Assembly: GCF_051014685.1 (NCBI RefSeq)
Contig: NC_135056.1
Span: forward strand, 248,001 to 312,000
Length of the DNA: 64,000 nucleotides
Direction of reading: 5' to 3'
From: Ptiloglossa arizonensis
Taxonomy: Eukaryota > Arthropoda > Insecta > Hymenoptera > Colletidae
The position numbers and the translations under genes are program-made. Below are positions 1-10,320 of the stretch, one piece after another. Below the pieces are notes generated by a model, which did not search any database, was not told the origin of the DNA, and worked only from the letters and a program-made list of their open reading frames with translations. Within the stretch, counting starts at the first letter, position 1, and each line of letters begins with the position of its first letter.

Positions 1-68
1 CGAATAACTAGAACGGCCTAGGGGAAAACTACTCATACCGTTGTAATGGGGCGAGATTCTACTTTCAG

Positions 69-125
69 ATGCGACTGAAACTTTGCGGATTGGTCAATCC
101 GTTCGCGAGATATGGCAGTTTTGAG
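69..125 (+). other. Splice-like unit: CAG|ATG ... GAG|GTAAG bounding 57 nt
   Basis: In this monomer a pyrimidine-rich stretch ends in TTTCAG at 63-68, directly before an ATG. GAG|GTAAG, an excellent match to the eukaryotic 5' splice site, begins at 123 with GT at 126-127. The 57 nt between them are 19 codons without a stop. The arrangement recurs in most monomers, leaving 118 nt between successive units. Donor variants include GAGGAAAG (destroys GT), GAAGTTAG, GAGGTATG, GAGGTAAC and GACGTAAG; the acceptor AG is nearly invariant. Against a coding role, single-base indels occur inside the 57 nt (near 5330, 7079, 17044 and in the CAGTTTGAGG monomers near 57644 and 58169). Only the sequence pattern is observed; splicing is a hypothesis. 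Confidence 0.35.
87..102 (+). other. Perfect 7-bp-arm dyad with inverted CCAAT core
   Basis: CGGATTG-GT-CAATCCG is self-complementary over seven bases on each side of a two-base centre, and the ATTGG inside it is an inverted CCAAT. The dyad is present in most monomers. Recurrent variants break it: CTTATTGGTCAAACCG (m7 type), CGGTTTGGTCAATCCG (m9 type), CGGATTTGTCAATCCG, CGGATTGGTCAATCGG, CGAATTGGAAAATCCG and CGGATTGGTGAATCCG. I see no compensatory double changes that would restore pairing, so strong selection for a hairpin is not supported. Confidence 0.6.
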
Positions 126-175
126 GTAAGAAACGCTTGCGAAACTCCAAATTTTCGCAGTTCTGATGCTCGAAA

Positions 176-349
176 CGAATAACGAGAACGGCCTAGGGGA
201 AAACTACTCATACCATTGTAATCGGGCGAGCTTCTTCTTTCAGATGCAACTGAAATTTTGCGGATTGGTCAATCCGTTCGCGAGATATGGCAGTTTTGAG
301 GTAAGAAACGGTCGAGAAACTCCAAATTTCGCAGTTCTGATGCTCGAAT
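176..349 (+). repeat. 174-bp marker monomer (type m2)
   Basis: m2 is the most distinctive monomer type. It has AATAACGAG in place of AATAACTAG, CCATTG in place of CCGTTG, CTTCTTCTTTCAG, GCAACTG, ACGGTCGAG, and a 1-bp deletion giving AAATTTCGCAG. The same type, with its 64-codon open frame, begins at 1925, 3674, 5424, 10147, 11722, 12772, 16442, 16791, 18015, 21510, 24480, 25527, 25876, 28147, 30245, 40217, 42664, 44062, 46859, 49657, 52455 and 54204, plus related copies whose frame is closed. Its spacing reveals the local HOR periods directly: 1749 bp in the first 5.4 kb, 2797/2798 bp between 44 and 52 kb. Loss of the TAG stop together with a length divisible by three explains the open frame. 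I do not regard it as coding. Confidence 0.9.
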
Positions 350-559
350 CGAATAACTAGAACGACCTAGGGGAAAACTACTCATACCGTTGTAATGGGG
401 CGAGTTTCTACTTCCAGATGCGAGAGAAATTTTGCGGATTGGTCAATCCGTTCGCGAGATATGGCAGTTTTGGGGTAAGAAACGCTTGAGAAACTCAAAA
501 CTTTCGCAGTTCTGATGCTCGAAACGAATAACTAGAACGGCCTAGGGGAAAACTACTCA

Positions 560-576
560 TTCCGTTGTAATCGGGC
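560..576 (+). other. Best CENP-B-box-like 17-mer of the array (type m4 monomer)
   Basis: The sequence TTCCGTTGTAATCGGGC aligns to the mammalian CENP-B box YTTCGTTGGAARCGGGA with 13 of 17 matches. It matches 8 of the 9 core positions (nTTCGnnnnAnnCGGGn); only the second T of TTCG differs. The same 17-mer recurs in m4 monomers at 2309, 4058 and 5808. In the common monomer form the second base is A, giving 12 of 17 and 7 of 9. Roughly half of the monomers carry GGGG instead of CGGG, which removes one core base. The match is visible in the sequence. Whether any CENP-B-like protein exists in this organism or binds here cannot be told from the window. Confidence 0.4.
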
Positions 577-1749
577 GAGTTTCTACTTTCAGATGCGAGA
601 GAAATTTTGCGGATTGGTCAATCCGTTCGCGAGATATGGCAGTTTTGAGGTAAGAAACGCTTGAGAAACTCAAAATTTTCGCAGTTCTGATGCTCGAAAC
701 GAATAACTAGAACGGCCTAGGGGAAAACTACTCATACCGTTGTAATCGGGCGAGTTTCTACTTTCAGATGCGACAGAAACTTTGCGGATTGGTCAATCCG
801 TTCGCGAGATGTGGCAGTTTTGAGGTAAGAAACGCTTGAGAAACTCCAAATTTTCGCAGTTCTGATGCTCGAATCGAATAAATAGAACGGCCTAGGGGAA
901 AACTACTCATACCGTTGTAATGGGGCGAGTTTCTATTTTCAGATGCAACAGAAACTTTGCGGATTGGTCAATCCGTTCGCGAGATATGGCAGTTTTGAGG
1001 TAAGAAACGCTTGAGAAACTCCAAACTTTCGCAGTTCTGATGCTCGAAACGAATAACTAGAACGGCCAAGGGGAAGACTACTCATACCGTTGTAATGGGG
1101 CGAGATTCTACTTTCAGATGCGACTGAAACTTTGCTTATTGGTCAAACCGTTCGCGAGATATGGCAGTTTTGAGGTAAGAAACGCTTGAGAAACTCCAAA
1201 TTTTCGCAGTTCTGATGCTCGAAACGAATAACTAGAACGGCCTACGGGAAAACTACTCATACCGTTGTAATGGGGCGAGTTTCTACTTTCAGATGCGACA
1301 GAAACTTTGCGGATTTGTCAATCCGTTCGCGAGATGTGGCAGTTTTGAGGTAAGAAACGCTTGAGAAACTCCAAATTTTCGCAGTTCTGATGCTCGAATC
1401 GAATAACTAGAACGGCCTAGGGGAAAACTACTCATACCGTTGTAATCGGGCGAGTTTCTACTTTCAGATGCGAGAGAAATTTTGCGGTTTGGTCAATCCG
1501 TTCGCGAGATATGGCAGTTTTGAGGTAAGAAACGCTTGAGAAACTCCAAATTTTCGCAGTTCTGATGCTCGAAACGAATAACTAGAACGGCCTAGGGGAA
1601 AACTAATCATACCGTTGTAATGGGGCGAGTTTCTACTTTCAGATGCAACAGAAACTTTGCGGATTGGTCAATCGGTTCGCGAGATATGGCAGTTTTGAGG
1701 TAAGAAACGCTTGAGAAACTCCAAATTTTCGCAGTTCTGATGCTCGAAA

Positions 1750-3498
1750 CGAATAACTAGAACGGCCTAGGGGAAAACTACTCATACCGTTGTAATGGGG
1801 CGAGATTCTACTTTCAGATGCGACTGAAACTTTGCGGATTGGTCAATCCGTTCGCGAGATATGGCAGTTTTGAGGTAAGAAACGCTTGCGAAACTCCAAA
1901 TTTTCGCAGTTCTGATGCTCGAAACGAATAACGAGAACGGCCTAGGGGAAAACTACTCATACCATTGTAATCGGGCGAGCTTCTTCTTTCAGATGCAACT
2001 GAAATTTTGCGGATTGGTCAATCCGTTCGCGAGATATGGCAGTTTTGAGGTAAGAAACGGTCGAGAAACTCCAAATTTCGCAGTTCTGATGCTCGAATCG
2101 AATAACTAGAACGGCCTAGGGGAAAACTACTCATACCGTTGTAATGGGGCGAGTTTCTACTTCCAGATGCGAGAGAAATTTTGCGGATTGGTCAATCCGT
2201 TCGCGAGATATGGCAGTTTTGGGGTAAGAAACGCTTGAGAAACTCAAAATTTTCGCAGTTCTGATGCTCGAAACGAATAACTAGAACGGCCTAGGGGAAA
2301 ACTACTCATTCCGTTGTAATCGGGCGAGTTTCTACTTTCAGATGCGAGAGAAATTTTGCGGATTGGTCAATCCGTTCGCGAGATATGGCAGTTTTGAGGT
2401 AAGAAACGCTTGAGAAACTCAAAATTTTCGCAGTTCTGATGCTCGAAACGAATAACTAGAACGGCCTAGGGGAAAACTACTCATACCGTTGTAATCGGGC
2501 GAGTTTCTACTTTCAGATGCGACAGAAACTTTGCGGATTGGTCAATCCGTTCGCGAGATGTGGCAGTTTTGAGGTAAGAAACGCTTGAGAAACTCCAAAT
2601 TTTCGCAGTTCTGATGCTCGAATCGAATAAATAGAACGGCCTAGGGGAAAACTACTCATACCGTTGTAATGGGGCGAGTTTCTATTTTCAGATGCAACAG
2701 AAACTTTGCGGATTGGTCAATCCGTTCGCGAGATATATCAGTTTTGAGGTAAGAAACGCTTGAGAAACTCCAAACTTTCGCAGTTCTGATGCTCGAAACG
2801 AATAACTAGAACGGCCAAGGGGAAGACTACTCATACCGTTGTAATGGGGCGAGATTCTACTTTCAGATGCGACTGAAACTTTGCTTATTGGTCAAACCGT
2901 TCGCGAGATATGGCAGTTTTGAGGTAAGAAACGCTTGAGAAACTCCAAATTTTCGCAGTTCTGATGCTCGAAACGAATAACTAGAACGGCCTACGGGAAA
3001 ACTACTCATACCGTTGTAATGGGGCGAGTTTCTACTTTCAGATGCGACAGAAACTTTGCGGATTTGTCAATCCGTTCGCGAGATGTGGCAGTTTTGAGGT
3101 AAGAAACGCTTGAGAAACTCCAAATTTTCGCAGTTCTGATGCTCGAATCGAATAACTAGAACGGCCTAGGGGAAAACTACTCATACCGTTGTAATCGGGC
3201 GAGTTTCTACTTTCAGATGCGAGAGAAATTTTGCGGTTTGGTCAATCCGTTCGCGAGATATGGCAGTTTTGAGGTAAGAAACGCTTGAGAAACTCCAAAT
3301 TTTCGCAGTTCTGATGCTCGAAACGAATAACTAGAACGGCCTAGGGGAAAACTAATCATACCGTTGTAATGGGGCGAGTTTCTACTTTCAGATGCAACAG
3401 AAACTTTGCGGATTGGTCAATCGGTTCGCGAGATATGGCAGTTTTGAGGTAAGAAACGCTTGAGAAACTCCAAATTTTCGCAGTTCTGATGCTCGAAA
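1750..3498 (+). repeat. HOR A copy 2 (10 monomers)
   Basis: This copy has the same ten-monomer order as copy 1, at an offset of exactly 1749 bp. It carries the GATATATCAG form at 2737-2738 in its sixth monomer, which copies 3 and 4 share and copy 1 lacks. Confidence 0.93.
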
Positions 3499-5247
3499 CG
3501 AATAACTAGAACGGCCTAGGGGAAAACTACTCATACCGTTGTAATGGGGCGAGATTCTACTTTCAGATGCGACTGAAACTTTGCGGATTGGTCAATCCGT
3601 TCGCGAGATATGGCAGTTTTGAGGTAAGAAACGCTTGCGAAACTCCAAATTTTCGCAGTTCTGATGCTCGAAACGAATAACGAGAACGGCCTAGGGGAAA
3701 ACTACTCATACCATTGTAATCGGGCGAGCTTCTTCTTTCAGATGCAACTGAAATTTTGCGGATTGGTCAATCCGTTCGCGAGATATGGCAGTTTTGAGGT
3801 AAGAAACGGTCGAGAAACTCCAAATTTCGCAGTTCTGATGCTCGAATCGAATAACTAGAACGGCCTAGGGGAAAACTACTCATACCGTTGTAATGGGGCG
3901 AGTTTCTACTTCCAGATGCGAGAGAAATTTTGCGGATTGGTCAATCCGTTCGCGAGATATGGCAGTTTTGGGGTAAGAAACGCTTGAGAAACTCAAAATT
4001 TTCGCAGTTCTGATGCTCGAAACGAATAACTAGAACGGCCTAGGGGAAAACTACTCATTCCGTTGTAATCGGGCGAGTTTCTACTTTCAGATGCGAGAGA
4101 AATTTTGCGGATTGGTCAATCCGTTCGCGAGATATGGCAGTTTTGAGGTAAGAAACGCTTGAGAAACTCAAAATTTTCGCAGTTCTGATGCTCGAAACGA
4201 ATAACTAGAACGGCCTAGGGGAAAACTACTCATACCGTTGTAATCGGGCGAGTTTCTACTTTCAGATGCGACAGAAACTTTGCGGATTGGTCAATCCGTT
4301 CGCGAGATGTGGCAGTTTTGAGGTAAGAAACGCTTGAGAAACTCCAAATTTTCGCAGTTCTGATGCTCGAATCGAATAAATAGAACGGCCTAGGGGAAAA
4401 CTACTCATACCGTTGTAATGGGGCGAGTTTCTATTTTCAGATGCAACAGAAACTTTGCGGATTGGTCAATCCGTTCGCGAGATATATCAGTTTTGAGGTA
4501 AGAAACGCTTGAGAAACTCCAAACTTTCGCAGTTCTGATGCTCGAAACGAATAACTAGAACGGCCAAGGGGAAGACTACTCATACCGTTGTAATGGGGCG
4601 AGATTCTACTTTCAGATGCGACTGAAACTTTGCTTATTGGTCAAACCGTTCGCGAGATATGGCAGTTTTGAGGTAAGAAACGCTTGAGAAACTCCAAATT
4701 TTCGCAGTTCTGATGCTCGAAACGAATAACTAGAACGGCCTACGGGAAAACTACTCATACCGTTGTAATGGGGCGAGTTTCTACTTTCAGATGCGACAGA
4801 AACTTTGCGGATTTGTCAATCCGTTCGCGAGATGTGGCAGTTTTGAGGTAAGAAACGCTTGAGAAACTCCAAATTTTCGCAGTTCTGATGCTCGAATCGA
4901 ATAACTAGAACGGCCTAGGGGAAAACTACTCATACCGTTGTAATCGGGCGAGTTTCTACTTTCAGATGCGAGAGAAATTTTGCGGTTTGGTCAATCCGTT
5001 CGCGAGATATGGCAGTTTTGAGGTAAGAAACGCTTGAGAAACTCCAAATTTTCGCAGTTCTGATGCTCGAAACGAATAACTAGAACGGCCTAGGGGAAAA
5101 CTAATCATACCGTTGTAATGGGGCGAGTTTCTACTTTCAGATGCAACAGAAACTTTGCGGATTGGTCAATCGGTTCGCGAGATATGGCAGTTTTGAGGTA
5201 AGAAACGCTTGAGAAACTCCAAATTTTCGCAGTTCTGATGCTCGAAA
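3499..5247 (+). repeat. HOR A copy 3 (10 monomers)
   Basis: Repeats copy 2 at an offset of 1749 bp with no difference that I could pick out by eye. Confidence 0.92.
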
Positions 5248-6997
5248 CGAATAACTAGAACGGCCTAGGGGAAAACTACTCATACCGTTGTAATGGGGCG
5301 AGATTCTACTTTCAGATGCGACTGAAACCTTTGCGGATTGGTCAATCCGTTCGCGAGATATGGCAGTTTTGAGGTAAGAAACGCTTGCGAAACTCCAAAT
5401 TTTCGCAGTTCTGATGCTCGAAACGAATAACGAGAACGGCCTAGGGGAAAACTACTCATACCATTGTAATCGGGCGAGCTTCTTCTTTCAGATGCAACTG
5501 AAATTTTGCGGATTGGTCAATCCGTTCGCGAGATATGGCAGTTTTGAGGTAAGAAACGGTCGAGAAACTCCAAATTTCGCAGTTCTGATGCTCGAATCGA
5601 ATAACTAGAACGGCCTAGGGGAAAACTACTCATACCGTTGTAATGGGGCGAGTTTCTACTTCCAGATGCGAGAGAAATTTTGCGGATTGGTCAATCCGTT
5701 CGCGAGATATGGCAGTTTTGGGGTAAGAAACGCTTGAGAAACTCAAAATTTTCGCAGTTCTGATGCTCGAAACGAATAACTAGAACGGCCTATGGGAAAA
5801 CTACTCATTCCGTTGTAATCGGGCGAGTTTCTACTTTCAGATGCGAGAGAAATTTTGCGGATTGGTCAATCCGTTCGCGAGATATGGCAGTTTTGAGGTA
5901 AGAAACGCTTGAGAAACTCAAAATTTTCGCAGTTCTGATGCTCGAAACGAATAACTAGAACGGCCTAGGGGAAAACTACTCATACCGTTGTAATCGGGCG
6001 AGTTTCTACTTTCAGATGCGACAGAAACTTTGCGGATTGGTCAATCCGTTCGCGAGATGTGGCAGTTTTGAGGTAAGAAACGCTTGAGAAACTCCAAATT
6101 TTCGCAGTTCTGATGCTCGAATCGAATAAATAGAACGGCCTAGGGGAAAACTACTCATACCGTTGTAATGGGGCGAGTTTCTATTTTCAGATGCAACAGG
6201 AACTTTGCGGATTGGTCAATCCGTTCGCGAGATATATCAGTTTTGAGGTAAGAAACGCTTGAGAAACTCCAAACTTTCGCAGTTCTGATGCTCGAAACGA
6301 ATAACTAGAACGGCCAAGGGGAAGACTACTCATACCGTTGTAATGGGGCGAGATTCTACTTTCAGATGCGACTGAAACTTTGCTTATTGGTCAAACCGTT
6401 CGCGAGATATGGCAGTTTTGAGGTAAGAAACGCTTGAGAAACTCCAAATTTTCGCAGTTCTGATGCTCGAAACGAATAACTAGAACGGCCTACGGGAAAA
6501 CTACTCATACCGTTGTAATGGGGCGAGTTTCTACTTTCAGATGCGACAGAAACTTTGCGGATTTGTCAATCCGTTCGCGAGATGTGGCAGTTTTGAGGTA
6601 AGAAACGCTTGAGAAACTCCAAATTTTCGCAGTTCTGATGCTCGAATCGAATAACTAGAACGGCCTAGGGGAAAACTACTCATACCGTTGTAATCGGGCG
6701 AGTTTCTACTTTCAGATGCGAGAGAAATTTTGCGGTTTGGTCAATCCGTTCGCGAGATATGGCAGTTTTGAGGTAAGAAACGCTTGAGAAACTCCAAATT
6801 TTCGCAGTTCTGATGCTCGAAACGAATAACTAGAACGGCCTAGGGGAAAACTAATCATACCGTTGTAATGGGGCGAGTTTCTACTTTCAGATGCAACAGA
6901 AACTTTGCGGATTGGTCAATCGGTTCGCGAGATATGGCAGTTTTGAGGTAAGAAACGCTTGAGAAACTCCAAATTTTCGCAGTTCTGATGCTCGAAA
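5248..6997 (+). repeat. HOR A copy 4 (10 monomers, 1-bp insertion)
   Basis: Same order as copy 3 but 1750 bp long, because its first monomer has an extra C in GAAACCTTTG near 5330. Private changes include CCTATGGG near 5793 and CAACAGGAAC near 6198. The insertion is shared with the partial fifth copy, so the two derive from one event. Confidence 0.92.
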
Positions 6998-7190
6998 CGA
7001 ATAACTAGAACGGCCTAGGGGAAAACTACTCATACCGTTGTAATGGGGCGAGATTCTACTTTCAGATGCGACTGAAACCTTTGCGGATTGGTCAATCCGT
7101 TCGCGAGATATGGCAGTTTTGAGGTAAGAAACGCTTGCGAAACTCCAAATTTTCGCAGTTCTGATGCTCGAAACGAATAACGAGAACGGC
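6998..7190 (+). repeat. HOR A partial copy 5, ending in a chimeric monomer
   Basis: The first monomer is identical in type to that of copy 4, including the extra C near 7079. The second begins as the m2 marker (AATAACGAG at about 7173) but switches to CCAAGGGGAAGAC and then a GCAACAG-type monomer. The crossover therefore lies inside a monomer, near 7190. Confidence 0.8.
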
Positions 7191-9271
7191 CAAGGGGAAG
7201 ACTACTCATACCGTTGTAATCGGGCGAGTTTCTACTTTCAGATGCAACAGAAATTTTGCGGATTGGTCAATCCGTTCGCGAGATATGGCAGTTTTAGGTA
7301 AGAAACGCTTGAGAAACTCCAAATTTTCGCAGTTCTGATGCTCGAAACGAATAACTAGAACGGCCTAGGGGAAAACTACTCATACCGTTGTATTCGGGCG
7401 AGTCTCTACTTTCAGATGCGACAGAAACTTTGCGGATTGGTCAATCCGTTCGCGAGATATGGCAGTTTTGAGGTAAGAAACGCTTGAAAAACTCCAAATT
7501 TTCGCAGTTCTGATGCTCAAAACGAATAACGAGAACGGCCTAGGGGAAAACTACTCATACCATTGTAATCGGGCGAGCTTCTTCTTTCAGATGCAACTGA
7601 AATTTTGCGGATTGGTCAATCCGTTCGCGAGATATGGCAGTTTTGAGGTATGAAACGGTCGAGAAACTCCAAATTTCGCAGTTCTGATGCTCGAATCGAA
7701 TAACTAGAACGGCCTAGGGGAAAACTACTCATACCGTTGTAATGGGGCGAGTTTCTACTTTCAGATGCGACAGAAACTTTGCGGATTGGTCAATCCGTTC
7801 GCGAGATGTGGCAGTTTTGAGGTAAGAAACGCTTGAGAAACTCCAAACTTTCGCAGTTCTGATGCTCGAATCGAATAACTAGAACGGCCTAGGGGAAAAC
7901 TACTCATACCGTTGTAATGGGGCGAGTTTCTATTTTCAGATGCAACAGAAACTTTGCGGATTGGTCAATCCGTTCGCGAGATATGGCAGTTTTGAGGTAA
8001 GAAACGCTTGAGAAACTCCAAACTTTCGCAGTTCTGATGCTCGAAACGAATAACTAGAACGGCCAAGGGGAAAACTATTCATACCGCTGTAATCGGGCGA
8101 GTTTCTACTTTCAGATGCGAGAGAAATTTTGCGGATTGGTCAATCCGTTCGCGAGATATGGTAGTTTTGAGGAAAGAAACGCTTGAGAAACTCCAAATTT
8201 TCGCAGTTCTGATGCTCGAAACGAATAACTAGAACGGTCTAGGGGAAAACTACTCATACCGTTGTAATCGGGCGAGTTTCTACTTTCAGGTGCAACAGAA
8301 ATTTTGCGAATTGGTCAATCCGTTCGCGAGATATGGCAGTTTTGAGGTAAGAAACGCTTGAGAAACTCCAAATTTTCGCAGTTCTGATACTCGAAACGAA
8401 TAACTAGAACGGTCTAGGGGAAAACTACTCATACCGTTGTAATCGGGCGAGTTTCTACTTTCAGGTGCAACAGAAATTTTGCGAATTGGAAAATCCGTTC
8501 GCGAGATATGGCAGTTTTGAGGTAAGAAACGCTTGAGAGACTCCAAATTTTCGCAGTTCTGATGCTCGAAACGAATAACTAGAACGGCCTAGGGGAGAAC
8601 TACTCATACCGTTGTAATGGGGCGAGTTTCTACTTTCAGATGCGACAGAAACTTTGCGGATTGGTCAATCCGTTCGCCAGATATGGCAGTTTTGAGGTAA
8701 TAAACGCTTGAGAAACTCCAAACTTTCGCAGTTCTGATGCTCGAAACGAATAACTAGAACGGCCTAGGGGAAAACTACTCATACCGTTGTAATGGGGCGA
8801 GTTTCTATTTTCAGATGCGACAGAAACTTTGCGGATTTGTCAATCCGTTCGCGTGATGTGGCAGTTTTGAGGTAAGAAACGCTTGAGAAACTCCAAATTT
8901 TCGCAGTTCTGATGCTCGAATCGAATAACTAGAACGGCCTAGGGGAAAACTACTCATACCGTTGTAATCGGGCGAGTTTCTACTTTCAGATGCGAGAGAA
9001 ATTTTGCGGATTGGTCAATCCGTTCGCGAGATATGGCAGTTTTGAGGTAAGAAACGCTTGAGAAACTCCAAATTTTCGCAGTTCTGATGCTCGAAACGAA
9101 TAACTAGAACGGCCTAGGGGAAAACTACTCATACCGTTGTAATGGGGCGAGTTTCTACTTTCAGATGCAACAGAAACTTTGCGGATTGGTCAATCGGTTC
9201 GCGAGATATGGCAGTTTTGAGGTAAGAAACGCTTGAGAAACTCCAAATTTTCGCAGTTCTGATGCTCGAAA
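7191..9271 (+). repeat. Domain B, mixed monomers
   Basis: About twelve monomers without a repeated order in this stretch. It includes a GTTTTAGG deletion monomer near 7294, TATTCGGG near 7391, a CAAAACGAATAACGAG m2-like monomer with GAGGTATGAAACGG near 7640, and two GATGTGG types. Several of these forms recur in domain C from 13296 on, so this block looks like a relative of domain C joined to domain A. Confidence 0.75.
8047..8571 (+). repeat. Three-monomer block B3, copy 1
   Basis: This 525-bp block is marked by GATATGGTAG with GAGGAAAG in its first monomer, then two monomers with CAGGTGCAACAG and GCGAATTGG. The third also has the unusual TTGGAAAATCC, which breaks the dyad. The same trio recurs 2274 bp downstream. 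Confidence 0.85.
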
Positions 9272-10320
9272 CGAATAACTAGAACGGCCTAGGGGAAAAC
9301 TACTCATACCGTTGTAATGGGGCGAGATTCTACTTTCAGATGCGACTGAAACTTTGCTTATTGGTCAAACCGTTCGCGAGATATGGCAGTTTTGAGGTAA
9401 GAAACGCTTGAGAAACTCCAAATTTTCGCAGTTCTGATGCTCGAAACGAATAACTAGAACGGCCTACGGGAAAACTACTCATACCGTTGTAATGGGGCGA
9501 GTTTCTACTTTCAGATGCGACAGAAACTTTGCGGATTTGTCAATCCGTTCGCGAGATGTGGCAGTTTTGAGGTAAGAAACGCTTGAGAAACTCCAAATTT
9601 TCGCTGTTCTGATGCTCGAATCGAATAACTAGAACGGCCTAGGGGAAAACTACTCATACCGTTGTAATCGGGCGAGTTTCTACTTTCAGATGCGAGAGAA
9701 ATTTTGCGGTTTGGTCAATCCGTTCGCGAGATATGGCAGTTTTGAGGTAAGAAACGCTTGAGAAACTCCAAATTTTCGCAGTTCTGATGCTCGAAACGAA
9801 TAACTAGAACGGCCTAGGGGAAAACTAATCATACCGTTGTAATGGGGCGAGTTTCTACTTTCAGATGCAACAGAAACTTTGCGGATTGGTCAATCGGTTC
9901 GCGAGATATGGCAGTTTTGAGGTAAGAAACGCTTGAGAAACTCCAAATTTTCGCAGTTCTGATGCTCGAAACGAATAACTAGAACTGCCTAGGGGAAAAC
10001 TACTCATACCGTTGTAATGGGGCGAGATTCTACTTTCAGATGCGACTGAAACTTTGCGGATTGGTCAATCCGTTCGCGAGATATGGCAGTTTTGAGGTAA
10101 GAAACGCTTGCGAAACTCCAAATTTTCGCAGTTCTGATGCTCGAAACGAATAACGAGAACGGCCTAGGGGAAAACTACTCATACCATTGTAATCGGGCGA
10201 GCTTCTTCTTTCAGATGCAACTGAAATTTTGCGGATTGGTCAATCCGTTCGCGAGATATGGCAGTTTTGAGGTAAGAAACGGTCGAGAAACTCCAAATTT
10301 CGCAGTTCTGATGCTCGAAT
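9272..10320 (+). repeat. A-type hexamer m7-m8-m9-m10-m1-m2
   Basis: Six monomers in the order and phase of HOR A, spanning the A unit boundary (m10 to m1), within domain B. The first has CTTATTGGTCAAACCG but CCTAGGGG instead of the CCAAGGGG of m7 in domain A, so it is a related rather than identical copy. Confidence 0.85.

Larger units (their letters stand above)
1..175 (+). repeat. Reference monomer (type m1) used for numbering
   Basis: This monomer illustrates the landmarks shared by the array. Positions 19-24 hold CCTAGG, which is replaced by CCAAGG, CTTAAG, CCTACG or TCTAGG in other types. Positions 36-52 hold the CENP-B-box-like stretch, here with G at position 48. A pyrimidine-rich tract ends in CAG at 66-68. 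Positions 87-102 hold a CGGATTG-GT-CAATCCG dyad, followed by TTCGCGAG. GAG|GTAAG lies at 123-130 and TTTTCGCAG at 152-160. m1 is diagnosed by GAGATTCTAC, GCGACTGAAAC and CTTGCGAAAC. Types m2 to m10 follow it in the first higher-order unit, starting at 176, 350, 525, 700, 875, 1050, 1225, 1400 and 1575. Confidence 0.9.
1..1749 (+). repeat. HOR A copy 1 (10 monomers)
   Basis: Ten distinct monomers (m1-m10; nine of 175 bp and one of 174 bp) make a 1749-bp unit. Diagnostic order: m1 GAGATTC/GCGACTG; m2 the 174-bp marker; m3 GGGGTAAG with CTTCCAG; m4 CATTCCG; m5 GATGTGG; m6 AATAAATAG and CTATTTTCAG; m7 CCAAGGGG with CTTATTGG; m8 CCTACGGG with GATTTGTC; m9 CGGTTTGG; m10 AACTAATCAT with AATCGGTTCG. 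Reading against copy 2, I find four differing bases: 365 (A for G), 501 (C for T) and 988-989 (GG for AT), so the two copies are about 99.8% identical. Confidence 0.93.

Noticed and set aside
77..160. Possible internal duplication of the monomer (AAATTTTGCGGATTG versus AAATTTTCGCAGTTCTG, about 71 bp apart)
   Set aside because: Similarity is limited to about ten bases around AAATTTT and does not extend to a half-monomer repeat.
166..360. Recurrent 64-codon open frame (also at 1915, 3664, 5414, 10137 and others)
   Set aside because: It is produced by the m2 marker monomer, in which the common TAG is GAG and a 1-bp deletion makes the length 174, divisible by three. Its copies track the HOR period exactly, and there is no sign of promoter, codon bias or a recognisable domain.
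1660..1685. Pol III B-box-like GGTTCG in AATCGGTTCGCGAG monomers
   Set aside because: Only the first six bases fit GGTTCGANTCC, no A box lies at the proper distance, and the form is one substitution away from the usual CCGTTCG.
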